This document shows positions 24,901-36,900 of a stretch of DNA of 49,691 bases, one piece after another (the stretch's first letter is position 1; every line of letters starts with the position of its first letter). The stretch covers positions 96,741-146,431 of the forward strand of contig DF237153.1 of the NCBI GenBank assembly GCA_000708835.1, given 5' to 3'. The notes below the pieces were generated by a model that saw nothing but the letters and a program-made list of their open reading frames with translations, was not told the DNA's origin and did no database searches. The translations under genes were made by a program, and so were the position numbers. This DNA comes from Klebsormidium nitens. Lineage: Eukaryota; Streptophyta; Klebsormidiophyceae; Klebsormidiales; Klebsormidiaceae.

Positions 24901-27900
24901 TTGGGGAACCTGGAATTGGGCGCTCGGGTTCTTGACACCAACGGAGGCGAGCGTGCTCTCGCCGAGGCTGCGTTTGACGACCTGGTGTATGAAGGAGAGG
25001 ACGCCCATGATCGTGCTGCAGCGGGTGCGGTGGAAGGACTCCCGTTCGGAGGGGGTTAGGCTCCGGAGCTGAGCCTCGAGAGCCGAATCGTCCGTCTCGT
25101 CTGCAAAGGAAAGTACCGGGTTAACTTTCGGGTTAGCCTTTGGAGCCGGGTCTTAAGAGGGGAGTCGTCCATCTCGTCTGCAAAGTACCAAATCAGCTAA
25201 TGAGTTAGGCTTTGGAGCCGGGCCTCGAGAGGTGGATCATACTTCTCGTCTGCAGAAGAAACGACTGGGTCATCTTTCGGGTTTCTAGACCAAACCACCT
25301 ACCAGTTTCAGCGGGTTTCGTTGGACAAAAATGGAACAGGAAGGGCGCGATGCAACAGTACCAAGGTATAAGACATTCCCAAAAGAGAACAGCAAGCGTG
25401 CAGCGCATTGATGCCAGACCTGTAAGAGATCTACTGAGATAGGTATCTTCGTTGTTAGGTTAGGACTGCTTGATTGGCGCTTCTCAAGAACATGCGATCC
25501 AAAGACACGGTTTTCAGCTTCTCGAATCTTGGGTTTGAGGTCTAGTCAACCCCGGCCTGACCTGCCGTGCTGCTCAAGAACCGCCTCAGGCACACGACCG
25601 GATGGCCGGGCCTTGTTTCCTCAACCTCTTGCCCCGGGACCAGCTCAGCCACCGTCAACAGCTGCTGCGACAGGGCCCACTCGTACCACCGCAGTGACCG
25701 CAGTAGCGAGGAGAGGCCCTGTTGAAGCTCGTGTGGCGAGGATGCGCCCGGGGGAAGCGGATGCTGTACGTCAAACGGCTCCAACAAGGCCTCGAGAGGG
25801 GTAGATGGGGAGAGCTTGGAGCGGAACCAGACGGCGGCGGAACCCTCTGCGAGGGTAAGTTGATGGGTTTGCGGCTGAAAATATCGGTGGAGGGTGAGGG
25901 TTAGCGCGCACGGGCGGACTTTCCGGAACTCCAATGAGCCCCCGTTTTTGTGACCTTTGAGCTCACGCGAGGGTGGACGCAGCAACGGAAGGAAGGGACG
26001 AGCGGCAGAGGAACGGCGGGCTCCCGAGTTGCAAAATCTGTCTCGAATGCCTTGAATGGCATCGAGCTTCATTCCGTTCCTGATAGCTCATCAGGATGCT
26101 GAAATAGTCCGGCGCCTCATTTGTGTAGTTGGCTCTCGGTTGATCCAGACGACGAACACGTTCAAGGCATCCGACGTGTGCCTTTGATAGCTTGCCAGAT
26201 ATGCGTCGCCAGCTTCTCCTTCTCAGGGTACCAAACGTGGCTAGAAATAAGTCTTGAACTACAAGTCGTGAATGGATCCCTACCGGCGTGCGTGGCCGCC
26301 AGCGTCGAGGATAGGAAATGCACTGCTAGCCTGAGAACAACAATGCTTTCAGCCGCGTTCGATAAGTAGAAATGCAGAAGCTAGGGTTGCGTGTCTGCCA
26401 AAAGTTTCAAATGACAAGTCGTGAAACGATTCTCACCCGCGCTCTCCGGCGCCAGAGCCGAGAATAGGATCATGCACTGCTGGCTGCAACGCTGTTGCGG
26501 CCGGCCGGTCTGTGTGAATAGCCACCCGAGGAACTGGTCCAAAGTGGCGAACATGGGCCGGCCGTCCTTGCGCGGCTTCTTCAGCGGGTCGACGAACTTG
26601 AGCATCAGCTTCTGGAGGCAGTGCACCACCCGGCTCATCTGACGGACCGTGCCTGGGAAATAAAGGCGAGAAAATCGTCTCCATACATTGTTTGCTTCAA
26701 ACGGCCATGGAACTGAAAGACCCTGAAGGGCAGGAGAAGAAAGTTTTCGATGGGCAACTCCGTTAGATGAAATGCATTGATATCACCTTTGGTAGTTGAG
26801 AAGCTTGTGTGTGCAACTCGAAGACTGAGTCTTGAAGCCCCCGGCTGCATCCTTGTGAGCTTGTTTGCGAGGGGTCTTGCATTGGAGGCGGCAGCCACCG
26901 AGCACGTTGCACGAAGAGATGGTTTTCAAACTCAGCGTTTGCAGTTGACTCACCAAGCAACGTAAAAACGTGCTGCAAAATTCTGCTGAAAATATTAGGC
27001 TGTAGATAGGTTTGGCTCATCACGCTCTGCACTGACCCCAAAAGCTCAAGCAGGGAAACGGGGGTCAAAAGCTCAGGTTAGAGTATTCAACCCGTCGATA
27101 AAGCAAAGAAGCGTAGACGCAGAGCTCACCAATTGTTTCAGAGTCAGCTTCCGCCAGCCGCAGGCTCTTGGCGCAGTAGAAGAAGAGCTCGAAAATGTGA
27201 CGGTCGACGATGCCGCGCTGCCTAACTAGGAGCGGGTAGAGGCGGTAAAGGGCCATGGTGGCGCCCAGGCGCTGGTACGGGTTGGGGTGGTCCAGTCGGT
27301 TGTAGAGCCGGCGCAGCATGGACGTCACGTTCACGAAGTTGTCCGCCTTCAGGAGCAGAAGAATGAAGGTGTGAGTTTCAAAAGGAGATTAGACAATCAT
27401 GAGAAGTTCCACGAGTGATTGACAGCTGGCGTAGCATGGACGCCACGTTCACGAGCTTGTCGGCCTTTGAAAAGAAAAAGATATTAGGGAAAGGTGTGAG
27501 AATCCGAAGGACGGTTGAAAAGGTATTGCTGCGGGACTGGTTGTAGAGCCGGCGCAGCATGGACGTGACGTTTACACAATTGCCGGCCTGAAAAAGCAGA
27601 TGAATTCAACAAGAGACGTGAGAATCCAAAGGAAGGTTGAAACGTTCAAGATTCGTCACGGGACTGGTTGTCCGCCGGCGCAGCATAGACGTCACAAAGT
27701 TGTCAGCATGTATCATGATTTTGTAAGTTGTTTAAGGAGAGGACAAAAGACAAGGAGCAATCTGAGTTGAGACCTGTATGAAACACTTGCCTATTGTGAC
27801 CTGGCAGATGTCTCAGAAAAGCAAGCTTGGAACAGAAGGGTAAACCCGAAACAAAAAACGGACCCGGACCTCTCGGACAGCTGCCGAGAGCAGTGGCTCG

Positions 27901-30900
27901 AACCAGTAGCTCGCTGCACATCAAGCTCTTGAGACGCCGCTACCTCAAAGGTTTGTCATGACTACTGAAAAGCAGGCGCCTTGTGCAGCCAACAAGGCTC
28001 AGGTGCAATTGACAATCCAAGAAGTACAACGTCCGGCACTGAGCGACGGACAACTTACCTCAGGAGGCGCGTGGCGAATAGACCATTCCATGAATTCCTG
28101 AAAGCACCCGGCAGAAAACTCCCTGCAGGAAAGGATGCTACTTCAGCTTTCCTCGCCCACAAAGAGCCTTTTGATATCCTTCAGCAGACGCATGCGCCCA
28201 GTTCAAGGGGCCTCTGCAGCTGAGCAGGACCTCGGTCTATCTCTTGGCACGGTCCGATGGGTTTTCCCGTACAAACGGTTGGAGAAGCTGACGTGCACTA
28301 TGCTTACAAAGGCCTCGTGTTCGCCAAACATGACAGATTAGCCCACCTGAGAGCGCCGTTGTCCTCGTCCACAAGGCCCTCCAGGATGGCGTCGAGCAGC
28401 GCCATCGTCTCGGGGTGCTCGCGCGTTTTGCTGCTGGTGAACCAGCGGATAATCTGCTTGACGAACTCGGAGAAGAGCCGCTGCGTTACCTGCGAACCCC
28501 GACACACAGATCACAGGCTTTTAGGGTCAGCTTGTCAAGATAAGCCTTTGAGCTTGGTTATTATAAGAACCAAGCTTAACGAACGAGAGTGATCCCGGCA
28601 GCTAAAAATGGAATGCAATCCCGAGACACCTTGACAAGTGCGCTTAACGGCAAATGGTCTGGCGTGCTTCTTCCTCTGCTCCTTCGCAAGTCCACCGTGC
28701 CCTTGTCTCTCGAAGGCGCGTCAAGGCATCCATATCAACGGCGATTTTGGGCAGCAACTGTAATAACATAGTATGCATCATTTTGAGAAACAACGCAGGC
28801 CTCTGCAGCATCCCAACGTACCGGCTCGACATCGGTCGCCAGCTTGAGCAGAGCAGGGAACAGCTTCCGATAAATCTTTTGGAACTGGTACTCCTGCAAA
28901 GGAAGAGCACAGTGGTTGATAACCAAGTGCCGCACTCGCTCGAGCTGACGCTTCCTTGTGATGGAGTGGAATACATACCCCTCGCACACGGATATTTGGG
29001 ATTGGGTTCAGTGCACGGAGGTCTCTAGACGTCTGGATTTTGGGAGTAGAATCTTGCAACGATCTTGATCATTCAGCTGGAAAGGTCGGCACTGGACACC
29101 CTGCATGCTCTTTGGTTAGACGTGTGCAACAACAATCACATCCTTGTCAGCTTCGCCGGTTGCCTAGTCGCTTCACCGGTTGCCTAATCCTTACTCTCCA
29201 AAATACATATAGCAAGGCATGGTTACAGAGCGGGTAAGACAACATAAGCACAAGCCTTTCTGGACGGGTTGATAGCTTGGGTTCGTAAGGGGCACGGTTA
29301 CGGAGCGGGCCCAGTTTCTGGTTTAGATCTTGATTGTTAGATTCGTTTTTCGCTGCTCCACTCGGCTCAACATGTTTCTGTCAGCGTACCTCTCTAAGCT
29401 CCTCGCCCCTTCGCTGGAGCGGCGCCTTCGCGCTGGTACCAATCATGTACAGTGAGACCGCGTGGAGCAGTTCGGAGGCCGCCACCTTGGTGCGCCGGTC
29501 GGTGGACGACTGCGCGAGCTCCACGACGCGCGGAAGGAGCGGATCTGCGGATAATCTCGTCATTTTATTGAGAAATGTTTCTTTGTATTATCTTTACATC
29601 TTCCTCTAGAATCTCGAGCTTGGTTTTCTTCCACACTCTTTCAGTACTGGCGAATTAGGCGGAGACCACTTGCGGCACCAAAACTGAGCCAACCAAATAA
29701 GCAAGAAGTTCATATGGAATACGTGGATGGGGGATGAAAAGCAGAAGGGTAGAGATCAATTGTTGAGTTAGGAAGAGAAAAGATTGGCTGTTTCACCTAC
29801 TTGTCTCGTGGGGGCATGGATGGGACGAAGGAGAAGCTTTCGTAGACAAAAGCAGACAAGGCATACGCGTTCGTCCAAGCTGAGGATTTGACTGATTGAA
29901 ACTCTACGTACAAACATCGCGTCACTTCTATCAGACGGCCGTTTTCATTCAGATGCTGAAGTGCAGGCGAGCTAGAAACACTGGGACTAGCACTAGCTTG
30001 AGATTTTGTGCCCCGCCCACGGGTGTCGCACCTAGGTAGATGTCAGGCTTTTCGTCCCGGAATGGCAGCGCAAACTTGATCCGTTTGATGACGTCCCAGG
30101 CCAATGCGCTCTGGCCGTCGCCCTTGGTCAGGTTGACGTCAGGCACGAGCAGGTGGCTGTGGCCGCCGATGCGCCCCAAAAAGCGCTGCACCCGCAGCTG
30201 GAGCCGCTCGAAGGGGCTCGCCTGCGGAGAATTCAAACATGAATTCGGAGCAATTTCTTGATTTCAATGGTCTAGAATCTGAAACAAAGTCAGTCCATCC
30301 ATCTGAAACAGGCAGTCAACAGCTTCGTCGGGGAATAGAACAACCGAAATAGAAACTTGATACATTAGGCTGAGATGAGCGAGGACGAATATGGGAGTTT
30401 CCAGATCGTGAGCGTATCTTCTTGCCAAGGCTTCGGAGGCTCGGTTGATTCCGGATACCGCCTCGAAAGAAGGCGATTGGAGCTTCCTGAGTTTGGGAAC
30501 GAGAACGGAGGCAGATTCTGCCATCGTCTCCGATATTGCAATCCCACCAAGATTGTCTTTTTCAAGGCCGCCGGCATGGACAAACCGCGATCAGGATGTC
30601 GAGGCAAAGCCAGGCAATCGTACTGCGGTGCTTCAAGAGATTCTTGTGGCTGCACCTGCATATCCTTCGCCCGCGCCTCTCGCTGCCGCCTCGCCTGCGT
30701 CCTCGTCATGTCCGCCGTGTTCCTCTTCTCGGCGACCTCGTCCCCTGCGGCCCCAGACATCTGGTCGGCCCCCGAGGTGTCGACCTCGGCCAGGTAGTCA
30801 TTCAAAAGGGGGACAATCTCCGGCAGATGGGGCTCCAGCTCTCGGAAGTGGTTCTTCAACCAGCCCTCTAGAGTGTCTAGAGCCAGGTCCGCCAAGGGCT

Positions 30901-33900
30901 GGTAAGTGCACAGTTGGTCAAGGAAGCAACAGAAAGAAGGCGGATCGACGGTGCTTGTCCTGCTTTCCATTCGAAGCGATGGATTCAGATAGCCGCATCA
31001 ACATCAAACGGCAGAGTGCCGACGAAACGGTCCAGAGGACAGCAAGCTGCGGAATGTATAATATACTCGAGCAACGTCCGAGTCCAGGAAACTCCAACGG
31101 GCTCCCTCCCTTTCTTGCATGCTGGAAGTTTAACGTGTCACAAACATGACAAATCAGGAGAAACGCAGAAATGGCAGGAAAGATTGAAGCCAGGCAGAGA
31201 CCGACACACATCGGAAGGCATCTGAAGGCAACCCAGTGTCAGACACGTCCTGTCCGATGTGACGAGCACTGCAAACTGAACAAAAGAAAATTGAAGGAAA
31301 CAAAGAAAACAGCTGCAACTGGAAAGGATATCTCAAGCCCATGGTGAGCGCGCTCTGCATCGGCCCCACCAGCTGCCGGATCTCCAGCAGGACCGTCGGC
31401 GCCGAGAGGCACATCTGCAGGCACGCCGCGAGGTGCTCCAGCTTGTACCGCCGGCTGGCGACCAGCACCTCGCGCAGAAACTTGCGGAAGAGCTCCGTGC
31501 ACTGCTCGCGGTCGCCGGGAGGGACGCCCGGGAAGGGGCTCGCCTGGAGGGGATAATAGCGATAAACTTGAATACTAACAAGGAACTTAAGGTACAGGAG
31601 GACCGGTGGGGTTATTTTGGTGGTTAGGGTGGGTTCGGGTGCGGAGCATGTCATTCTGTCCTAAGGGTTTTAATGTTGGTTAAATCGAGGAACTCAGTAC
31701 TTTCAGTACTTAAGATCCTTGTTATCAATAGAGTTTATGGTTATAGGGGATGAGAGAGACCAGGTTTTGGCGACCAGTATCCTGTGCAGAAACCCGCGGA
31801 AGAGCTCCGTGCACTGCTCGTGGTCGCCGGGAGGGACGCCCGGAAACGATTTCGCCTGCAGGAAGGAGTGAGTGGGTTTTGGCAACCAGGACTTCGCGCA
31901 GAAACTTGCGGAACAGCTCCGTGCACTGCTCGCGGTCGCCGGGAGGGACGCCCAGGAAGGGGCTCGCCTGCAGCGAAGGGGCAAGCAAAAACTTGCCTTG
32001 GTCTTGTAAGTTGTGCACAATACCCAGTCATAATATCGCAGGGCAATGAGTGGAGGCTAAGTATCCTGACAGAGAAACGGCTGAACAGGGCTTTGTCTAA
32101 ACAGGGGGACAAGACGAAGGTGGCGCCCGACAATAGAAGGAGGGTTGAACGAGCAGGGGCTTCTTCGGGGATTGCCATGAGAAGACAACGAACCTTCCAA
32201 AGCAGTAGGATGCGGCTTTAGGTCCGGATAAAACAAAATCAACAGCTTGAGAAGGAAGATCTACAGGGCGGTCCTTGAGCAGGCAGACAACCGCAAGGGA
32301 CTTCGTGCTAAAGGAAAAGAGAACACTGGACGTGTCGAGAAGATTGATTTTGAACGGCAGCAGATGAACGCTTGAAGTCAAAAAAGCGAAATGTACAGCC
32401 TTAGCGGCTGACCTCGGACATGGGCACGTCCCCGTCAGCATCCGGCTCTGCTGACGTCGATTCCGCCGCGAAGTAGCCGAGCGCGTCCCCGACCCTTATG
32501 GCGACTGCCAGCAGCTTATAGAAGCCGCTGATCAACGGGTATTGGTCGGAGAGGGCGATGACGTCACGGCCGAAGGTGTACAGCCACTTCGGGAAGAAGC
32601 TGACGCAGCACCTGGGAAAAAAAGGCTCGCTTCGTTGGACAAAAGAAGCGGGTCAGAAACGCTTTCTTACACGAAGTGGCGGGAGGCCCAGAAACGTACA
32701 TGGCGGATAGCTATTCGCATCTGACAGCAGAGTTTGTTCCACATGGCAGCTCACCCTCTTGCTGCAAACCTCACATGGTAGTCGTCTTTAAAAACAAAAG
32801 AGTTGACTTGTCTGTGGCTCCATAAGAGTTTGCACATAACGAAGCAAAGAGGTACAAGCGGTCAACCATCCCACCTGAAACCGTCATCGTCCGACCCGTG
32901 ATCAGAATTGGAACGTAGCTTACATTGTCCAGAGGTAAGGACGATCGCTTCAAAACCTTGCAGTTGCGTTCCTTGCAAAGGAGAATGCAAGCCTCACTTC
33001 TGCAGGAACTCCTGGGCGAACTCCACAAGAGTAAGGAACATGCGCATGTCGTTCGGGTTCAGCGGGATGATGCTCTCCAGCGCCAACTCGGGTTCGACGT
33101 CCTCGGAAGTCTTGCCTTCATCCTCTGTGAAACAAAAGCGCTATATTCAGCAAATTTGAGCGAGCTTTATTTAGTAGTATTGTCATTATCGTCTAGAAGA
33201 GCAGCTACTCACCTATCAAGATCGGCTGCTTGTAAAAAGGGGTGACGGTAAATCTAGCCGAACTTTGAAAGGATAAGAGTACAATGAAAAGGTCGACGGA
33301 CGGCTCAGCCGAAGCGGCATCAACGAAGGAGACCCGAGCGTGCACGACGGCGCACGTAGCGACCGAAACGTTTCGCAACAAAAAGCGAACGAGAAGTGCA
33401 GCAATCACTCCCCTCAGAACATGGCAAGCGTCTAGTATCCCAGATCCGTCAAACGACTAGTTTTACGTAAGCACAGTTGTTGAACGGACGGCCACCTCTT
33501 TTCTGCTCTCTCTTCGAACTGTCTCAAAACCCAGACCCTGACTTTGATGAGACTTCGTCACGCTCGCTGTTCGGGCACCGACGACAGTACCTTCGCTCGG
33601 CGCGGCCGCTTCCTTGCTGGGCGCCCTGACGTCATACCGCAGGTCCAAGCCGCCCACGATCGTCAGCATGTTCTGCACCAGCGAGTCGTACACGAGCTCG
33701 CGCATGTGCGCGTAGTCGGCCGCGTTCACACTGATCCGCGATGCGACCGGGGTTTCGCTGTCCGCCTCGGAGGAGGCTTCCTCCTTGCGCGGATTTTGCG
33801 CGGCAGAGAGCACCACGGGCTGGTCCAAGATGCGGGTCCACAGCTCCAGGTAGAGGGGCCACTTTTTGGGGTCGTCGGGTGGGGCGGCGGGGTCGTCCGC

Positions 33901-36900
33901 GCTCATCGTGCGGACGAGCGAAGATCGAACTGCATACAGCAAAAGATGAGTCGCTTTTACAAGGTACTGCGACATTTTGTAGGATTCATGAAATGGACAC
34001 GGACGCTGTATTACAGAGCATTCTTTTAGGCGCCTTCTTCTGAGGCCTTCTCCTGAAGTCTTCTGCATCCGTTTCCGTAACAAAAGACCGATACACCCGT
34101 GGATGCATAGCAACAGAGCCTGTTGACCGACGGACTGTTTCTTCACGTACATAGTGAGGATTTTTTTATCGACTTTCTCGGCAAACAGTGCAGAAAGGCC
34201 GTGAGGCAGAAGAGTGTCATTCTGACGATAGGTGGGGCCTTACCTATGTTATTGAGGAAGGACGTGAAGGCCTCTCCTTTGGGGTAGAGGGAGCACAGCA
34301 TATTTACAAAGGCAGTATGTACAGCCGGCTTCTGCTTCTCCCAGAGAAGCGGGTACCGGAAGAAGATGGCGCCCGCGACCTACAGCCACACAACATGCAT
34401 TTAAGGAACTATGAAGGACACAACGGTCACACTTTTACTTAGACATCACCTTACCTCTGGTTGCATTCAGATTGATGGTTTAGGTGCCACTAACCCGCCT
34501 AAAATCATTGGTATGGAAACTTACCACTAAACCATTGCTGTTAAATTACGCCACCAACTTACTCGTGAGTCCGGTTTTAGTTTCAAGTTTCAGTCTTCAA
34601 ATTTAAAGCTCTGAGAAACGTTGTTGGACATGCCTCTCGCCCACGAACGAAAACAGTAAGATTTGACCTAGGACACACAATTGGCAGGCTGACCGAGCAC
34701 GGGCAAACATGCCTCCGAATCTCTGGGCTGAATGGAGGACGAAAACTGACGGACTCCGAATTACTACTGTGAGCAACCAGCACCCTGTGCTTCTAGCTTT
34801 CAATTGAAGGCCTACCTCAGAAATGAAGCTGATGAGAGAGTCCTCCACGGACGGCAGATAGACCATCATGTCCGCAAAAGCGCCGACGAGAGTGACAGAG
34901 TGGCCCAGGTTGTCGTCGCCGTACCCGGTGGATCTGCACGGCATGAACGGCCAGGATTGGTATACACTCGACAAGGTGACTGGACTGCCCAGACGACACC
35001 GTTTAGTGGAGGCTCCGCTCCACCGGGCGCTTAGAAAAGCACGTCGTCACAATCTCGCAGCGACACACAGTCGCGATTAGGGACTGTGCCCTGTGTGTCG
35101 CCGACCGGTATGTAGCATTCCCCCTTGAAAGGCTGAGGGTCAAAGGTGGCCTTCTAGCAGGTTGCTGCGTACTTTTGAAGGCGCAGATGGTGCCAGATCC
35201 AGGAATTGCGAAGTATCCCCAACGAAGCCGAAGGCACCAAAGGAAAGGAATGGAACCAAAGCGGAACACACCGACACGGACCATGGGCTGCGCGAAGTGC
35301 TCAAAGCGAGACCGTTGTCCGAGGGCGTTGACGTTTTAAGGAGGTCGATTTTTCACAAGATCAGTCTCTGGTGAACAGATCGTCCGGGACCTGTGTGGGC
35401 CGGCAGATACGGCTACATTAAGATTTGGATCCCCAATTGTTGCCCAACTTACACGGTAGATCGGGCGCCGAACGGGAGTAGCCGATTGAGCGCTTTCCGC
35501 AGCTCTTCCTCTCCGGAGAACTTGAGGATTGCCCCGGCCAGCTTGCCCTGGGCGCGGATCGCCAAGCTGACGTCACGGGGGCTGCTCGCCGGGTCGTTCA
35601 AGATGCCAAAGACCGCCTTCATAAGCTCCTGCTTATAAGGAAGGAAGTATATCAGGACAGAGGCTGATAGGCTAGAAAGTAAAACGAGGCGAAGCCCGAC
35701 GCACCTCTCCTCGGACAAAACGGAGGGCTTTAGCTGTGGTTAAGATAACGGAAGCTGGCCACGGGGGCTGCTCCCACAGGGAGTTGGACGCCTATTCAGA
35801 ATTCTGGGGTGCACCGCGTGGCTAAGTGGCAAAGGATTCTGGGCGTTTGCAGCGGAACAGCTATGAGAGAATTGTCATTATTACGCGAGCATCAGCTGAA
35901 AAGACTGAAGTCGGAAAATCATCAGGTCAGTAGATGTATCCGTGCCATCCAGTTGTCAGCCAGATAAGTTGAACCAAATGGCAGATTTTTCTGCGGCCTT
36001 GCAATATGTGGACGGGCGACAGAAGCAAAAGCGGATAGTCGTAAAGAGGGATGTGTGCGGGTCAAAGTGGACGCCTACGCCAGACCGCCGAAATTTTCTA
36101 CTGACAAACGACGGCCACGTGGACTCGGGCCCAGGTCATTCAAAACCACTCGACGCGGGACCGTTTCTGAGGGCGAAATGTCGCAGGAACGCCTCAACCA
36201 GCTATGGTTTGTTGTACTCACCGTGTAAGTATGGCGGACTAAAGGCTCAGTTGCCGGGTCCGACTCTAGCATGGCCTTCGAGACCTACGGCACAAAGGCA
36301 GAGACTCAGAAACCCGCTCATTCAACATTCCTCGGCGTTGTCTTGGACTGATTGAGTCGGCTCAGATTTTGAAACACCGTTTCTCCCGGAAGACCCCGAA
36401 GTTTTGTCGACCACTGCTGATATTTAGATTTCAACCGCAGATCATGCGTGCTCTTCCTTCGAAGCTGTTGGGCTGTAGAGATCGAGCAATAGACTCAAGG
36501 CAAAATGATTGAATGGCGAGTCTCGTCCCAGGACTTGCCAGAGTTGTCCGTGAAAAGCATGCTGTAGGATATGCCAAGGAGTTCGGTGGAGTCACCTGCG
36601 TCAGGGTCTCTTCTAGAGCGTGGTTGGCAGCGTCGCGTATTTGGTGGTTGACGTGATTGCTGCGAACCGATATTTGGTGGTTTATGTTGTAGTCGGGACG
36701 TCAAGCAACCCTTCTGCTCGTTGAGACATTTCCTTCTTTCCTATCTCGTTCTGAGGAAAAGCTGTGATTCGCATAGGTGACGACACAGGCGGCAAAAGCA
36801 CATGCGGCCATCAGTATGTACCGCTGGAATGATCTTCACACTCAGTAACGACACGAGAAGGGTCAAGAACGCACCTGTATCTTCGAAAATACTCAAAAAG

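Noticed and set aside
26763-27068. Minus-strand open frame between exons 22 and 23
   Set aside because: Exon 22 joins exon 23 in phase (SETI-G-TVRQMS), matching human without an insert, so this is intron.
27425-27709. CRISPR-like or satellite array
   Set aside because: The repeats match the start of exon 22 with splice acceptors, spacers are irregular and the genome is eukaryotic.
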